Of a stretch of 49,079 nucleotides of DNA, positions 1 through 10,984 are shown piece by piece; the first letter of the stretch is position 1; every line of letters starts with the position of its first letter. The position numbers were made by a program, and so were the translations under genes. The stretch is taken from the NCBI GenBank assembly GCA_015039465.1, contig MU130674.1, forward strand, positions 61,013-110,091. The letters are read 5' to 3'. The notes beneath the pieces are model-generated. The model did not search any database. It had not been told where the DNA came from and saw only the letters and a program-made list of their open reading frames with translations. This DNA is from Phlegmacium glaucopus. Taxonomy: Eukaryota > Basidiomycota > Agaricomycetes > Agaricales > Cortinariaceae.

Positions 1-2367
1 CAACAAAAGACCGAAAATAGCATTGATGTCGACGTCGAAGTTGATCTTGATCCGGCAGAAACGCGATCTGATACCTTCACGGATGTAATACTCGAAAGCA
101 GTGATGGATTAGACCTGCTCAAAGAATTGAGAGGTCGGTACCAGGAAGACAATTTGTTTAAATCGGTCATAGAAAAACCGAAGGACTTCAGAAATTTTGA
201 AGTAAGAAATGATTTAGTCTATCTAAAAGTACTGGGAAAAGAACTATTGTGTATACCTAAAATATTGGTAAAAGGAAAAAGTGTGCGCGAAATAATTATT
301 TCGGAAGCACATTCAATATTGGCTCATTTGGGAGCTAGTAAAACCCTAAATTACTTAAGGGACAATGTATGGTGGAAGGATATGGTATCCGACACCAAAG
401 CATACTGTGATACCTGTGTCACTTGTAAACGAAGCAAGCCGAGCAATCAAAAACCCTATGGTTTATTAAATCCATTGGCTGTGCCATCAGCACTGTGGGA
501 TTCAATAGGAATAGATTTCGTAGGACCTTTACCTGTTTCAAGCAACCGTGATGGCACATTTGATTCTATCACCGTCGTGATATGCTTACTTACAGCTATG
601 GTTGAGTTAATACCTAGCCGAATAAACTATACTGCACAAGATTTGGCAGAATTGATGTTTGAAAACATATATAAGCATCACGGTTTACCAAAAAATATTA
701 TTAGTGACCGCGATGTGTTATTCACTAGTACCTTTTGGAAGCATTTGCATAAATTAATAGGAACGACATTGAAAATGTCAAGTGCATACCATCCGGTGAT
801 AGGATCCATATAGCCTCTAGGTTCGTAAACTGGTTATTTTTGCGATTTAACAACTTCGCAGTATACGCGGATACCTCGCGGGTACCAACTTCACTCGCAC
901 CCTCATTCGCAGTTGTCGCACATCCTTCGCACATCACACAACATGATATAGGCCTCGCATAACCTTCGCACATCACTCCTACGACCTTTGTAACTATCCA
1001 ACGCACCCTCATTCCTCTTCGCACTTCATACTTCGACGTATCTTCAGCTTTCTCTATCAATACCGGACTTGACCATTTCTTTCCTTCGCAACCACATCTT
1101 CACACAGCTTCTCTTTAATCTCGCGGTCTTTCACGGCTCGCATACGCATCCCTTTCACTGGTTTGATCATGGTCCGTGTTGTTCTCAACTTAATTTCTTT
1201 TAACTTTCCATATATATTATTATTTTATCATCTCCTTCGAAACAGGAGGTCATTCAACTGACCTCCTTACTCATCACTTCTATTTTTATTCTATCCCCTA
1301 TTCCTTCGTTACCAAACTACTGGGCTCATGTGACTTCGCATTAGCTCAATTTTTACATTACTGTTTCGCATACCCGCACCTGGCTTAGCTTGTTACTCTT
1401 GTATTAAGTACCTGTAGCAAGTAGGAGGGAAGGTGAACAAGAGACGGCCAGAGTTTTGATCCCATAAACTTTGCAGCAACATTCTAAGTCAATAGTCTCA
1501 TCCTTTAAGTTACTTCGCGTACTGCGTTATCGTTCGCGGACTTCGCTATCTTCGCGGTCTACTCGTCTAGCGTATTTCGATACCGCGAACTTCCCTTTAA
1601 ATTCTATCGAGGAAATCTACATTAACCCCTCCGAACTACGTTACTACTTGCGGTCTGATCCCACCGCAGGTACATCACCGGAAACGGATGGATCAACGGA
1701 ACGTGCAAATAGAACCGTCACACAAATGCTAAGGCAATGCATTAGCCCAAATCAAAAAGACTGGGTAGGAAAATTACCCACGATTCAATTTGCCATTAAT
1801 TCAGCTCGGTCAGGAAGCACTGGCTATGCGCCGTTTTTCCTAAATACTGGCAGAATGCCGAGAACTATGATTTGGAATTCGGCTAAATCAACCGAATATT
1901 CCAATGTTCGAATTTTTGCAGAAAAAAGAAAGCTAGCGCTTATAGCTGCGCATGATAGTATTATAGCCTCTCGTGTTAAACAAACCAGAGACGCTAATAG
2001 AAAAAGACAAGAAGTTCCTTTTGAGACAGGGGATTTCATATACCTATCTACAAAAAATATCAAATTTGCCAAAGGATTGGCCCGAAAATTTATTCCGAAG
2101 TACATCGGACCTTATAAAATTCTTAAAGATTTTAATAATCAATCATTTAAGATTGAGCTACCTGCACACTTAAAAAAACGGGGATTACATGATGTATTTC
2201 ACGCATCTTTGTTAAGGTTACATGTACCTAACGATGATAGACTATTCCCCGGCAGGATGGATACTCAAATAGGAGAAGGGTCCACCACGGATGACGAGTG
2301 GGCAGTTGACGCTATTAAGTCACATCATGGTTCACAGTCACTGGCTTATCTTTTCGTTACACTTTGA
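1..2367 (+). mobile_element. Ty3/gypsy pol, integrase part, split by a solo LTR
   Basis: The reading frame is open from base 1, so the element continues upstream of the window. The first piece (1-796) carries the H2-C2 zinc-binding region (HSILAH near 305-325, CDTCVTC near 405-425) and the first two catalytic aspartates (IDFVG near 515, SDRD near 705). An 881 bp LTR then interrupts the gene. The frame resumes at 1678 with the third catalytic residue in STERAN, giving the D-35-E spacing of Ty3 integrases once the insert and one target-duplication copy are ignored. The downstream part ends in the usual barrel (KYIGPYKIL, HDVFHASLL) and a WAVDAIKSH tail, then loses similarity at about 2338 and stops at 2365-2367. 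Integrase inserts retroelement cDNA into host DNA. This copy is dead because of the insertion and the lost C-terminal end. GAG, protease and reverse transcriptase lie outside the window if they exist. Confidence 0.9.
797..1677 (+). mobile_element. Solo LTR, family A (881 bp)
   Basis: It begins TGATAGGATCC and ends GGTACATCA, and it is flanked by a 4 bp direct repeat ccgg (793-796 and 1678-1681). It sits inside the integrase core of the surrounding Ty3 gene. A second copy of the same sequence lies in reverse orientation at 37926-40296. No internal region is present, so it is best read as a solo LTR left by LTR-LTR recombination. Orientation is arbitrary. Confidence 0.85.
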
Positions 2368-2668
2368 TTTCTTCTTTTTCTTCAAGCACGCAGGTGTTGA
2401 CAAAAATAATCGGATTTGGAATGGTGGCCTGTGACAAGCTCAAGTGGGCAGTCCTAAGGTGAGGCAGTGGAAAATGGTGGGCCATTTAGTTCGCGTGAGC
2501 GCTATACCCAAGTAGTTGGGATCGCGTTGAGTCACGCCGTGGCCCGTGACTCACAGAAATCATTGTGACTCGTGTGTCAGGGACAAGAACATATAACTTA
2601 GTCTTTACATGCAACAAAGTAAACTACTACGTATACTACAAAAGTAAGACCTCAACAGTTTGAGTATT
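2368..2668. other. Intergenic stretch, no gene seen
   Basis: This is the junction between the Ty3 remnant and the phosphatase pseudogene. It contains a run of short gtgactca-type words near 2530-2580 but no coding or repeat structure I can name. Confidence 0.5.
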
Positions 2669-2782
2669 CCAGCCGTTTTCATAACGATAGGCCCTGACGT
2701 TTCCTGCTAGATCCTCCGATACAGCCAAACACGGTCTAAACAAGCAGGAAACGTCAGGGCCTATCGTTATGAAAACGGCTGG
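2669..2782. repeat. Perfect 40 bp inverted repeat with 34 bp loop
   Basis: The arms 2669-2708 and 2743-2782 are exact reverse complements over all 40 positions. The outer end is CCAGCCGTTTTC and the inner end is TTTCCTGCT. The structure overlaps the 5' limit of the recognisable phosphatase coding sequence. Confidence 0.95.
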
Positions 2783-4547
2783 CAGGTACAGAACACCACT
2801 GTCATTCCGGCCATCTTTTTCTTCAGATATCCAGAATTGGGTCGTGGGTGTGTCAGACATATGGTACTCAGCCGTTGAATTGTTCGCTTTGGGTGTATAT
2901 TCTTCATCCGTAGTGAAAGATCTCATATGTTCGCCTCGACCATTCGCGCCAAAGTACGTGTCAATTTTTGCTTGCGAGAAATACTGCCTTCTAATCTTTC
3001 GTTCAATTTTCCACAGCGATCGGAACACATCATTGTTTCCATCCACACATTGCACGAACTGCATTTCGATAGCCCTGTTTTTCTTCTCCCATCTTCATCA
3101 TCTAGCTTCTACGCCTGCTTCCTCACTCAGTAACGCTGCTACGACCAACATCACATCTATAGCGAATAATAATATGATTCCCCTATTCAACGCTACCCTC
3201 ACAACTATAACTGAATCTCCACTAATCTCACCTCCTCTTTACACATTCCTCTGCATTCTTCTCATCATCTACACTTTCTCAATCGTCTTCAGCAGGCTCT
3301 ATACAGCGATGCACTCTCTCACAGATTGTGTCACGGGTCTCATCCTAGGCACCCTCATATGGTGGATTCAAACAAGTTGGGAAGGATTTCCCGTATTAGT
3401 TTAGGAGAGCGATTGGGGGTACAACCTTCTTGTGCGATTGGGTATCGGGAGGGCCTTGCCTTCATCTCTACTCCTACAAGGCTTAACCTCCGTCCCTATC
3501 CCCACGGTTCTCTCATCCCCGCCCCTCTTAATAAACCTATTCAAAGGCTTATCCCTATCCACCCACATCGAATCATGGTTAACTTCTCAAACTTATCAAG
3601 TCCCCATGGTCCTCATCCCATTAACATTATGAGCCGTCCATCAACATCCTCAACCAGTAGATGATTGTCCATGTTTCGAGGACGCTATTGCGTTCATGAG
3701 TGTTCTGATTGGTGCCTTCATAACGCAATGGGGATTGTGTTATGATGGTGGAGATGGAGGTGTTTGTGGGGGAATTGTAGGCATCACGAGGACGGTGGTT
3801 ATGCCTGGGAGTAGATGGGTTTTACTGAATGATGTGTGGGTTTAAGTGGACAGAGAATGGAGAGATGTAGCGATTTGGTGGTGAGTCGCTACTGTTAAAA
3901 TGGTGGTTGGTATGTCATGTCATCCTTTTTCATTCTTCTCTCATCACTTATTTCCTTCCTGCCTCCAGGTATTCTAATAATATTTACATGGCGCCTCCTC
4001 ACCAAATCCATCCTTCACATCCTCCTACCCCCTATATTCCGACTCCTCTCAAGAGCCATTCGTCTTCCTCATCGAAAGTCCTACACTCCAGCTACAGAAT
4101 ACAAATCTGTTCCACATCTATTCCATCCGTTAATGGGCAACAGAGAGGACCGAGGCGCTGGTGTGTTGAGGTTGGAGGGATCCGGAGTGGTGTTGATGGG
4201 GTTTCGAGGTATTTGAAGATGAGGACCGGCAGTGCGATGAAAAATGGGAACAATGGCCCGAATGAAGAAAGTGACGAGGTCGATGAGGAGATTTGGAATG
4301 GGTATGGGTATGACAATGATAAAGAAAGAGCGGGGAAGGATGGACAAGCTCCGGATGTTAAACATTACGATGCAGATAGTTCATGTTCCTTTACCCCCTT
4401 TTTGACAACTGCTAACACATTGACATATCTTTATTTTAAATAGTGTTAACCAAAGTCATCGTATATGCCGGTATAACCGCATTAGCTACTGAGATCCTTC
4501 CGCTCTGCTTTGAATTAGTGGGATGGGGTGTTAAATCCTGGGTATGA
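2769..4547 (+). pseudogene. Sphingoid-base-1-phosphate phosphatase (Lcb3/PAP2 type), truncated and broken
   Basis: All three PAP2-superfamily signature blocks are visible: KDLICSPRPFAP near 2918-2953, FPSTHCTN near 3030-3055 and SRLYTAMHSLTD near 3290-3330. The order and spacing fit ER-membrane dihydrosphingosine-1-phosphate phosphatases, which turn long-chain-base phosphates back into sphingoid bases. A canonical intron (2954-3016) joins the first two blocks in frame. Further downstream come HQHPQPVDDCPCFEDAI (near 3636-3690), a membrane segment with LPPIFRLLSRAIRLPHR (near 4020-4080), and a final exon from 4444 encoding LTKVIVYAGITALATE. The copy is defective. The usual N-terminal 100 or so residues are missing and replaced by the inverted repeat, the frame breaks after TSWEGFP (stop near 3402), and TGA interrupts the C-terminal half near 3630. 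Exon borders between 3400 and 4440 are only approximate. The family call is firm; activity is very unlikely. Confidence 0.8.
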
Positions 4548-5132
4548 AATACCAACGGGTGGAAAAACTATTATCTTTTGTTTGTCTTTTCATTCTTTTT
4601 TCTTTCTTTAGAGTCTCAAGGCTTTCAACGTGCACGCTTTGTATTTTCGAAATGTTCGCTTTATTCAGAAAGGCATACATAAGTCGGATGGGGGTCAGTC
4701 TGTAATATTTCTTTTTCTTTGACGTTTAATTGCTTCCAATTTGTTGTTGTTTTTTTGTAATTACCACCTTTTTTTTTTTTTACTCCTATAGTTATATCCA
4801 TACGACTTGTTCCTAGTATACCCCTTCTCCTATTTTACTTCTGTTCTTCTGTTCGTTTTTTAAATAGCGGGAACGATAATTTGTTTTATTGGCAGTAGTA
4901 TTGAATACAGCCACAACGCAGCGCAACTGTTTAATTGTGATGAACCATTCTTCTTGACGATTTAGCGGCACATGATGCAGTTCATAACGTAGATAATTGA
5001 GAGTATAGATAAATCAATTGTACAGTATATAAGACAAGTGTAGGAAGCTGTGATTATAAGATATAGTAGAAATACTGCAGCTTGAATGTTCAGGAGCATG
5101 TGCTGGTGGTACTCACCAAATAAAACCGCCCC
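4548..5132. other. Intergenic, AT-rich, no gene seen
   Basis: It contains pyrimidine runs, including a 14 bp T-tract near 4769-4782. No recognisable ORF, repeat or RNA was found. It separates two convergent genes. Confidence 0.5.
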
Positions 5133-6132
5133 TCAAATTTGCATTATGTCCCTATATTTCTCCACATTCTCTTCAGCTGTACCATCCCATGATGTCCCTT
5201 CCGCAACGCAGGCCTTCCAGGTTGGAAGCTGCCGAGTTGATCTAAGGACCTTCGTAATTTGATCTGAATTCCAAGATACATTGACAGCGGAACCATCCGT
5301 CAGCCTGTCTCTACCATTCCCATTATCAAGTAAAGAAGTTGGTAGGATACTGCCGGGATCCAGGGTGTCTGGAGCAGTGACTGTGGGAGGGGTAATGTTT
5401 CCAGCCAGCGACAGATTGCTGTCGTTGTCAATGTGAGACAAAAAGGCATCTTGCCAGGTGATAGGGGAGTTTAAATGTTGGTCATCAAGGAAAGGCCAGC
5501 GAGCACGGACTCGGGCCTCGTGAAGGAGGAAAATTGCTGGAAATGGAAAATGATGGTCTTGAAACTTTAAAAAAACAGCTCGGCCATGATAGGGTTCAAG
5601 ATCTGGCTCTCTACTGAAATTTATGAAAACAATCATGTGAATTTCCTGAACAAGGGCCAAGCCGCCGCCAAGGTCAGCATGAAAAGAAGCAGTTGTAGGC
5701 ATATTGCTCACTCGCAGGAATCCAGCGAAGAAAAAATAGGCATGAATTGAAATAAATGTGGTGGTTTGGGCACAGGAGCATTCCATTCCTGGGTTCATGC
5801 TCAACAGATTTAGCAGATAGGGGAATATAGCCTCGGTCACGACAATCTGACCACTTTTCCTCATTTGTTAGCCAGTAATATTAGGGATAAAATAAAATAA
5901 AATTGCGAACCGTGTCATCTTCCACTTCAGGGATAATGTGTGCCTGTTGTGTTAGCTGTACACCACAGACTACACATACTCTGTACCCCTGAAAGACATC
6001 ACGTTGGTCCAGTCCCATCTTGAAAGCTGTGGTACCAGAGTGTGTAGAGATCTCAGACACATTGTATACATATTCAAAGTCAGAGGGAACAGAAGAAGGT
6101 AGAGGCAATTCTTGAGAGACTTCTAATGTCAT
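5133..6132 (-). CDS. HNH-endonuclease-domain protein, possibly frame-broken
   Basis: The minus-strand gene starts at 6132. Exon 1 encodes RDVFQGYRVCVVCGVQ and AHIIPEVEDDT, the Cys and first His part of fungal HNH proteins. A 5' splice site near 5912 and an acceptor at about 5855 lead to YIPLSAKSVEHEP, RNGMLLCPNHHIYF and LFFLRWIP, which carry the HNH-type histidines (EHEPRNG...CPNHH). The next block, IVFINFSREPDLEPYHGRAV, FPFPAIFLLHEARVRARWPF and a Thr/Asp-rich tail to the stop at 5133, lies in another frame. A GTGAGC...CAG intron between them (about 5630-5700) would not restore phase, so there is either a missed splice site or a 1 nt frameshift. In Agaricomycetes this family is large and uncharacterised; a nuclease role is inferred from the fold only. 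The length, about 280-300 aa, is normal for the family. Confidence 0.7.
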
Positions 6133-8689
6133 TATGGTGAGATTGTACGGTGGAGGGACGACTAGGAGTACTTATATTTGAGACAAGTCAAAGTCCGAAG
6201 ATTACATAAGTTTTTTCTGACACGGTTTGGGCGTTATGAAACACGACCACATACTAGTATAATGTCAACACATAAAATTCAGGGTGACCCAAGTCGCTAC
6301 TAGTTCTTGTCAGCCACAGCAGCTGTTGTTTCCTGTTAGCGAAGACATTGACCTCGGCGGGATATCTCAGACCTTGAGCGCTGAGCCTGAGGAACAAACG
6401 CGGGAAGCCGAGTAAATAGGGAAATCCTTAAAAAAGAATAAATGGTCGGCTTTACAGGAACAAAGACTCAAACATACGAAATGCATGAGAAATTGGGTGA
6501 GAGAATGCTATTCAGATGTGTTTGCCACTAGTGCGTGGGTTAGATAGAGATGTAGTCATTGCTACGCACTGTAATGCATTTAATTATCAAAGAAACGACT
6601 TAAACCGGGATTAAGGTACCTTGTGTGCATGTTGCGCTCCTTGAATCACGAAATCAAGATTCTATCCTTGGTCCCTCGTCATTCTCTTCTTCTTCTTTTA
6701 TCCCTGTTGAGATCGTCAACCCGAAAATATCTCGTCCTTGCGCACTCCGGCCGATGCTGATTAAACGTGCTGTGTTTCGGATGCGCATCAGCTATTTCTT
6801 GCACGAAAGATTCAATTTGGGCGAGAGGATGATAAGAATCATGGAAACTTTGGAAAGTCGTATTTTGCAGAGAATATAAATGTCAGGGGAATGGGGGTAA
6901 TGATAGGAACCGAAATTTGGGTGGTAATATGCGGTAGCGTTTGCATCCCACTAGGTAGAGGGGGGGCATCGAGGGTTGAGAATATGTCGACGTATGATAG
7001 TGTAGCGCGCCAAATGCCGAGGTTATGTCCCTGGGACAGCACAAATAGGTATCAGCCCGCCGACTAAGCGTCCACTATGAATGGTACTCCCAAACGTACC
7101 TGAGCGGCTATCAGGATTTGCTGGAGCGTAGATTCAGTGCTAAATCTTCACAGAACTTCACGGTTCCGGATGTTTGTGGGTTTGGCGGTGAACACATGCT
7201 GGTGCTCGATAACAGCAGGAGAGAGAACCATCTGATTACCAACCAAAGGTCTGTAATCAAATTTAGTTGTGTTCATCTTGAACGCTTTACTAAACGATAT
7301 CACGCAAAACATCGTAGCTTTTCACCAGGATGTAGGAAGGCTGGTAGCTTACACTCTCCATCGAAGTTTCAATGCTCGACACTGGTAGTGCCAATCTCTG
7401 CACATCCGCTTCTCCTTTCCCACTCTAAGCTTCAATCCTATAATTCAACGAGCACATCGCAGGACTCAATTGCGAATAGAAGATGGTAGCAATCGAAAGC
7501 CAAGCGGCCGTCATCTAGCATTGCACAGCCAGAGATACGAGCTCGAGGGGTGGGCTGGCGGGTAATGACAACAAGGTAATATCCAAAGGAAGGGGTGCTA
7601 TCGCTTCGAAAATATTACTTAGTGCCTACTGTATGCGCTGTTAGCAACAATCACAGAGTAGGATTTGGGCACACAAAGATTTACCAGTTCAACTACCCCA
7701 TATGACGACCATGATGCAACCACACCCTCTATAGGTACAAAAACATTGTCACTTAGCTTCTCCGCGCGAGTTTGCTTTTTAGATGCCCTACACCATGCCA
7801 TCCAGGTCCAACTCATCTTCGAGTCCGGGTTATCAATCTTTCAACCGTTCTTGTAAGTTCTTCCGCAATGCCAGTTAAGTTTCAAGGTAGAATATGGTCG
7901 CAACCCGAGCTCAGGCTTCTTCTGTGAGCCAAGGATAGAATGAGAAGAAATGGAAGAAAAGGAGGGGAGCTCTCAGCTACGTACAGTTGAGGTAGTTTGT
8001 AATGTGTCGTAAAGCTTTTGCACTATCGGATTAACGATAGCCTGTAAATTGCGATGAAGTTAACATAACGACGAATAAGAACAAAGAAAAGAAAAATACA
8101 TACGGTCAATAGTGTCGAGATGGGTGGAGTGGTCCCGGTGATACATAGGGCATAGATCGAGTACAATAACGGACGCTAAGGTCTTCTATATAGACTACGA
8201 CTCGACGAGAAGCTGATCAAAAAATACAAGGGGGTGCCACCTGGTAGGTTCCAAATATATGCGTATCGTATCGTTCGAAAGTTCTGGGTCAACGGCTTCA
8301 CATTTAGTTCGGCTTTTTTGTAGGTAGAGAGTTGATCGAACCCGCGAATTGATGGGGAAAGGCGTTTGAGGTTTAAGTCCTTCGGAATTGGCACAACTTG
8401 ATCTAATTTTGAGGTTCCCAAGACTGAGACTATGCGACCGTGATGAACTTGATGCAAGAAAAAGGTTTTACGTAAATGCCGAGCCAGTCGAAGACGCCAT
8501 AGATGCGTAGGTAAGGAGTACATCATGATGATTGCTTGATTCAGGATGTTTTTCTTTTTTTATAAACGAGTGGACTGAGTGGGTGTAGCGATATAAAGAA
8601 CATAGGAATTTCTAGAACACATACCATGGGTCTATAGTAATTGAATATTGAAAGAGTAAAGGACTGAAAGAAAAAAAATAAAAAGCCGT
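6133..8689. other. 2.5 kb without a recognisable gene
   Basis: This stretch has normal CpG content. It has several ORFs under 125 codons on both strands: minus 6839-7042, plus 7118-7489 and minus 8176-8526. The 8176-8526 ORF (NVKPLTQNFRTIRYAYIW near its C-terminal third) has the most protein-like composition. I recognise no family, see no consistent intron structure, and regard them as decayed or chance ORFs. Confidence 0.4.
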
Positions 8690-9520
8690 TCAACTCATCA
8701 AACCTTTGATTCTTCCATCCACAGTCAGATCATCCAACTTGATAGATTGGATAGTATTATCCGCATTTCCGTTTTTCCTCCACGCCTGGACCATCGCTTT
8801 CGCTTCTACTGGCGGTACCTTTTCCGATTTCGTGTCCACAGTGATATGCAGTCTCTCCCGAACATCATATGGCAACTTCGATACAAACTCACAGCCCTCT
8901 TGAACTTCATCAGAACCTCCAGAAGAAGAGACTTCAAGATCAAAGCCCTCAACCGTAACCGTCGATGTACGATCGTGACGTGTGGTTGTTTGGTTACTCG
9001 ATTATCAGTTTTCAGTTTCGTCCAGAACTTAAAAACTTTGTTTTCGTTCGCAAGGATTGGATCTAATAGTTCTTCTAGATCCACCTCGGGAAGTAGACCA
9101 TAGTATCGCGCGTCAAGTTTTTTCTTCTTTTTCGGATTGTCAGGCTTTGTCACAGCAGGAGCATAACCCTTCACCACATCCAACCCTTCCTGGATCTTCT
9201 CATCAGCAGGCATCTCCAATCCCATTACAGCGACAGATCCCTGCACGGTTCGTCTGACTGCATCCTCCAGCGGCTCTCCGAGTTCCATCTCTATGATGTT
9301 ATCACCTCGTTGGGAGTGAGCTCCTGAGTAGAGTTGATGAACGTCCAAATGACTTCTTCGTGAGATTTAGTAGATGTGTCTGCACGTAGAGGATGATTAT
9401 CACAGGGTTCTTGGGACACGATCGCCGCAGATACGTCAATCTAGCCCAGGCAAGAACACACGGTGACAGCGAAGTGGAGTCGTGTGTAATTCCGACGCGC
9501 TGGCACGGCGAATGCTTCTA
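8690..9520 (-). pseudogene. TRL1: tRNA ligase (Trl1), C-terminal phosphodiesterase-domain fragment
   Basis: The C-terminus is intact: LPYDVRERLHITVDTK, PPVEAKAMVQAWRK and the terminal GRIKGLMS before the stop at 8690-8692 are hallmarks of fungal tRNA ligases, which rejoin tRNA halves after intron removal. The upstream part, LRADTSTKSHEEVIWTF, EMELGEPLEDAVRRTVQG, ARYYGLLPEVDLEELL and TKQPHVTIVH (9000-9410), also matches. It is broken in several ways. A frame shift near 9300 (EV|DNIIEMEL) is consistent with loss of one base. Another frame change occurs around CGDRV/NHPLRAD near 9400-9430. Roughly 50-60 codons appear to be deleted between VTIVH and VEGFDLEVSSSGG near 8960. The adenylyltransferase and kinase domains are absent here. 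A separate piece of the same gene lies at 42391-42950. Confidence 0.8.
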
Positions 9521-9589
9521 CCCTAAAATGGGAGCAATAAAGTTGTAGGCAAAATCTAAGGAGTATCGTTGTGGCAGAGAGAATACCTT

Positions 9590-10564
9590 TATCGCACATT
9601 GTTCCAAATTTGACATGAATGATGATTATTGAGATCTTCAATCCTTGGAAGTTGGTCGCGAATTTGGGTGTCCTTGACGTCTGTTCCGACGACGATGGTT
9701 ACGTCGAGCAACGACACAGGGATAATGCTATCACGGACCAAGGGCGTCATGGAGTTGTTTCTCTGTTTCTGCATAGTTCTCATCAGAGAGTTCCGTGAGA
9801 GGTTCAAGATTTTCAACGATAATTCACATTTCCTCGATAGTCTATACACAAGAATAATAAGGAATAAATATGGAGGGTAGGAACGGAAGATATACCTTAC
9901 TAGGCATGAAGTTACATTCCATTAATCTTAATCCTTGCAGTCATTCGATTTCGAAGGAGGCATTAACAAGTTGAATAAAAGTCTTTTGGTAAGATGCTAT
10001 TGATGATGCTGCAAGGCATCAGTTTACAGCTTCAATGAATCAGGAGAGAGAAGGCAAACAGACCTTCAAGTTTCTCAAAAGTGGCAAAATCGTTATTGCA
10101 TATCGGATATCCGTTTACGATGTTCTTGACCCGGTTCTTGCGTTGTGTCTCGCAACCTGAGATCCAAAAAGATTATATGGTGGAATACCGATTGGCATAA
10201 GAAACCCATACCATGAGAGCTTGCTTGAGTCGTTCATTTTGTTTCTCGTACCGGACAATTTCTCCTTAAGTTCTTTCAACTCTGTCCCATCTCTGCCCTC
10301 TCTCCCGCGACTTCTTTATCTAACACAACCACTTCCAGTTGTTCTTATGCATCAACGAGGCGATTTTCAGGGAGTAATTATTACTGCTATTTGCACCAGT
10401 AAGTTCGGCCTGGAGTTTTCTGGCTTTGGCTTGCTTGGGAAGGAATGATTGCGATTCAGCGCGACGTTCTTAAAACTTTGGGGTCTCGCATGAGTTTCGC
10501 GTAGTCTGCTCGTCGGGCTTCCAGAACGCGGAATTTTGAGCATAATTTTGGAGTTTTTAGTCAT
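9590..10564 (-). pseudogene. Coiled-coil protein, decayed fragment
   Basis: Short minus-strand segments in different frames read as charged helical protein: DYAKLMRDPKVL, SQSFLPKQAKARKLQAEL, YEKQNERLKQALM, VENLEPLTELSDENYAE. I do not recognise the family. The segment near 10330-10580 is clearly homologous to 43040-43330, which lies at the same place upstream of the second NLR gene, so it belongs to the duplicated block. Frame changes in every 100-200 bp make a functional gene unlikely, though missed introns could account for some of them. Confidence 0.45.
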
Positions 10565-10984
10565 TGCCTGCAGGCTGCGAATTTACTAGACGTCCTCAGT
10601 CAAGGATCGTACCACTGGTTCGGGACCCCCAGAGGGAGGTTCGCAGTCTGAGATGGAGAAGCCTGTCGAGGGGGCAAACTTAGGGGTGACGAGGCCCGTC
10701 CGATGCCAATGTATTCGATGGTGTTTTGATCGGTGATTCCTAGCACGGGATATTGGAGATGAGGAAGAACCGGGTAGAAGATTGAGGAACAACGTTATAG
10801 CGAGTGTGATACTGACATGAGTACTAGAATGTGGAGATGCATTTGAAGTTAGGGAGCTCTACGACAGCGTGTAGAAGTCTACTTGTGGAGTGGTCGGATT
10901 GGCTGTTTATGTAATCGAGAGCATCTTTCTTTCTGACTCTCATCACCCACCTTCACTGCCCACCACAACTCACTGTCCGACGAT
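10565..10984 (+). promoter_or_regulatory. 5' flank shared by the two NLR genes
   Basis: The last 80 bp before the NLR-1 ATG (ggttatgtaatcgag-like sequence, gcatctttctt, cactcatcacc, caactcactgt) match the 80 bp before the NLR-2 ATG at 43601. The conserved block probably holds the promoter and 5' UTR. A pyrimidine-rich stretch precedes both starts. No TATA box is evident. Confidence 0.5.

Noticed and set aside
725..1060. 111-codon minus ORF in the family A LTR (also 38543-38803 on plus)
   Set aside because: The same ORF appears in both LTR copies only because the LTR is repeated; no domain, and it crosses the insertion border.
2636..3064. 142-codon minus-strand ORF
   Set aside because: Antisense shadow of the phosphatase exons extended by the inverted repeat; the plus strand carries the PAP2 motifs.
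5630..5700. A clean intron joining the two halves of the HNH gene
   Set aside because: Splicing at the only GTGAGC...CAG pair leaves the frame shifted by one, so it does not by itself explain the frame change.
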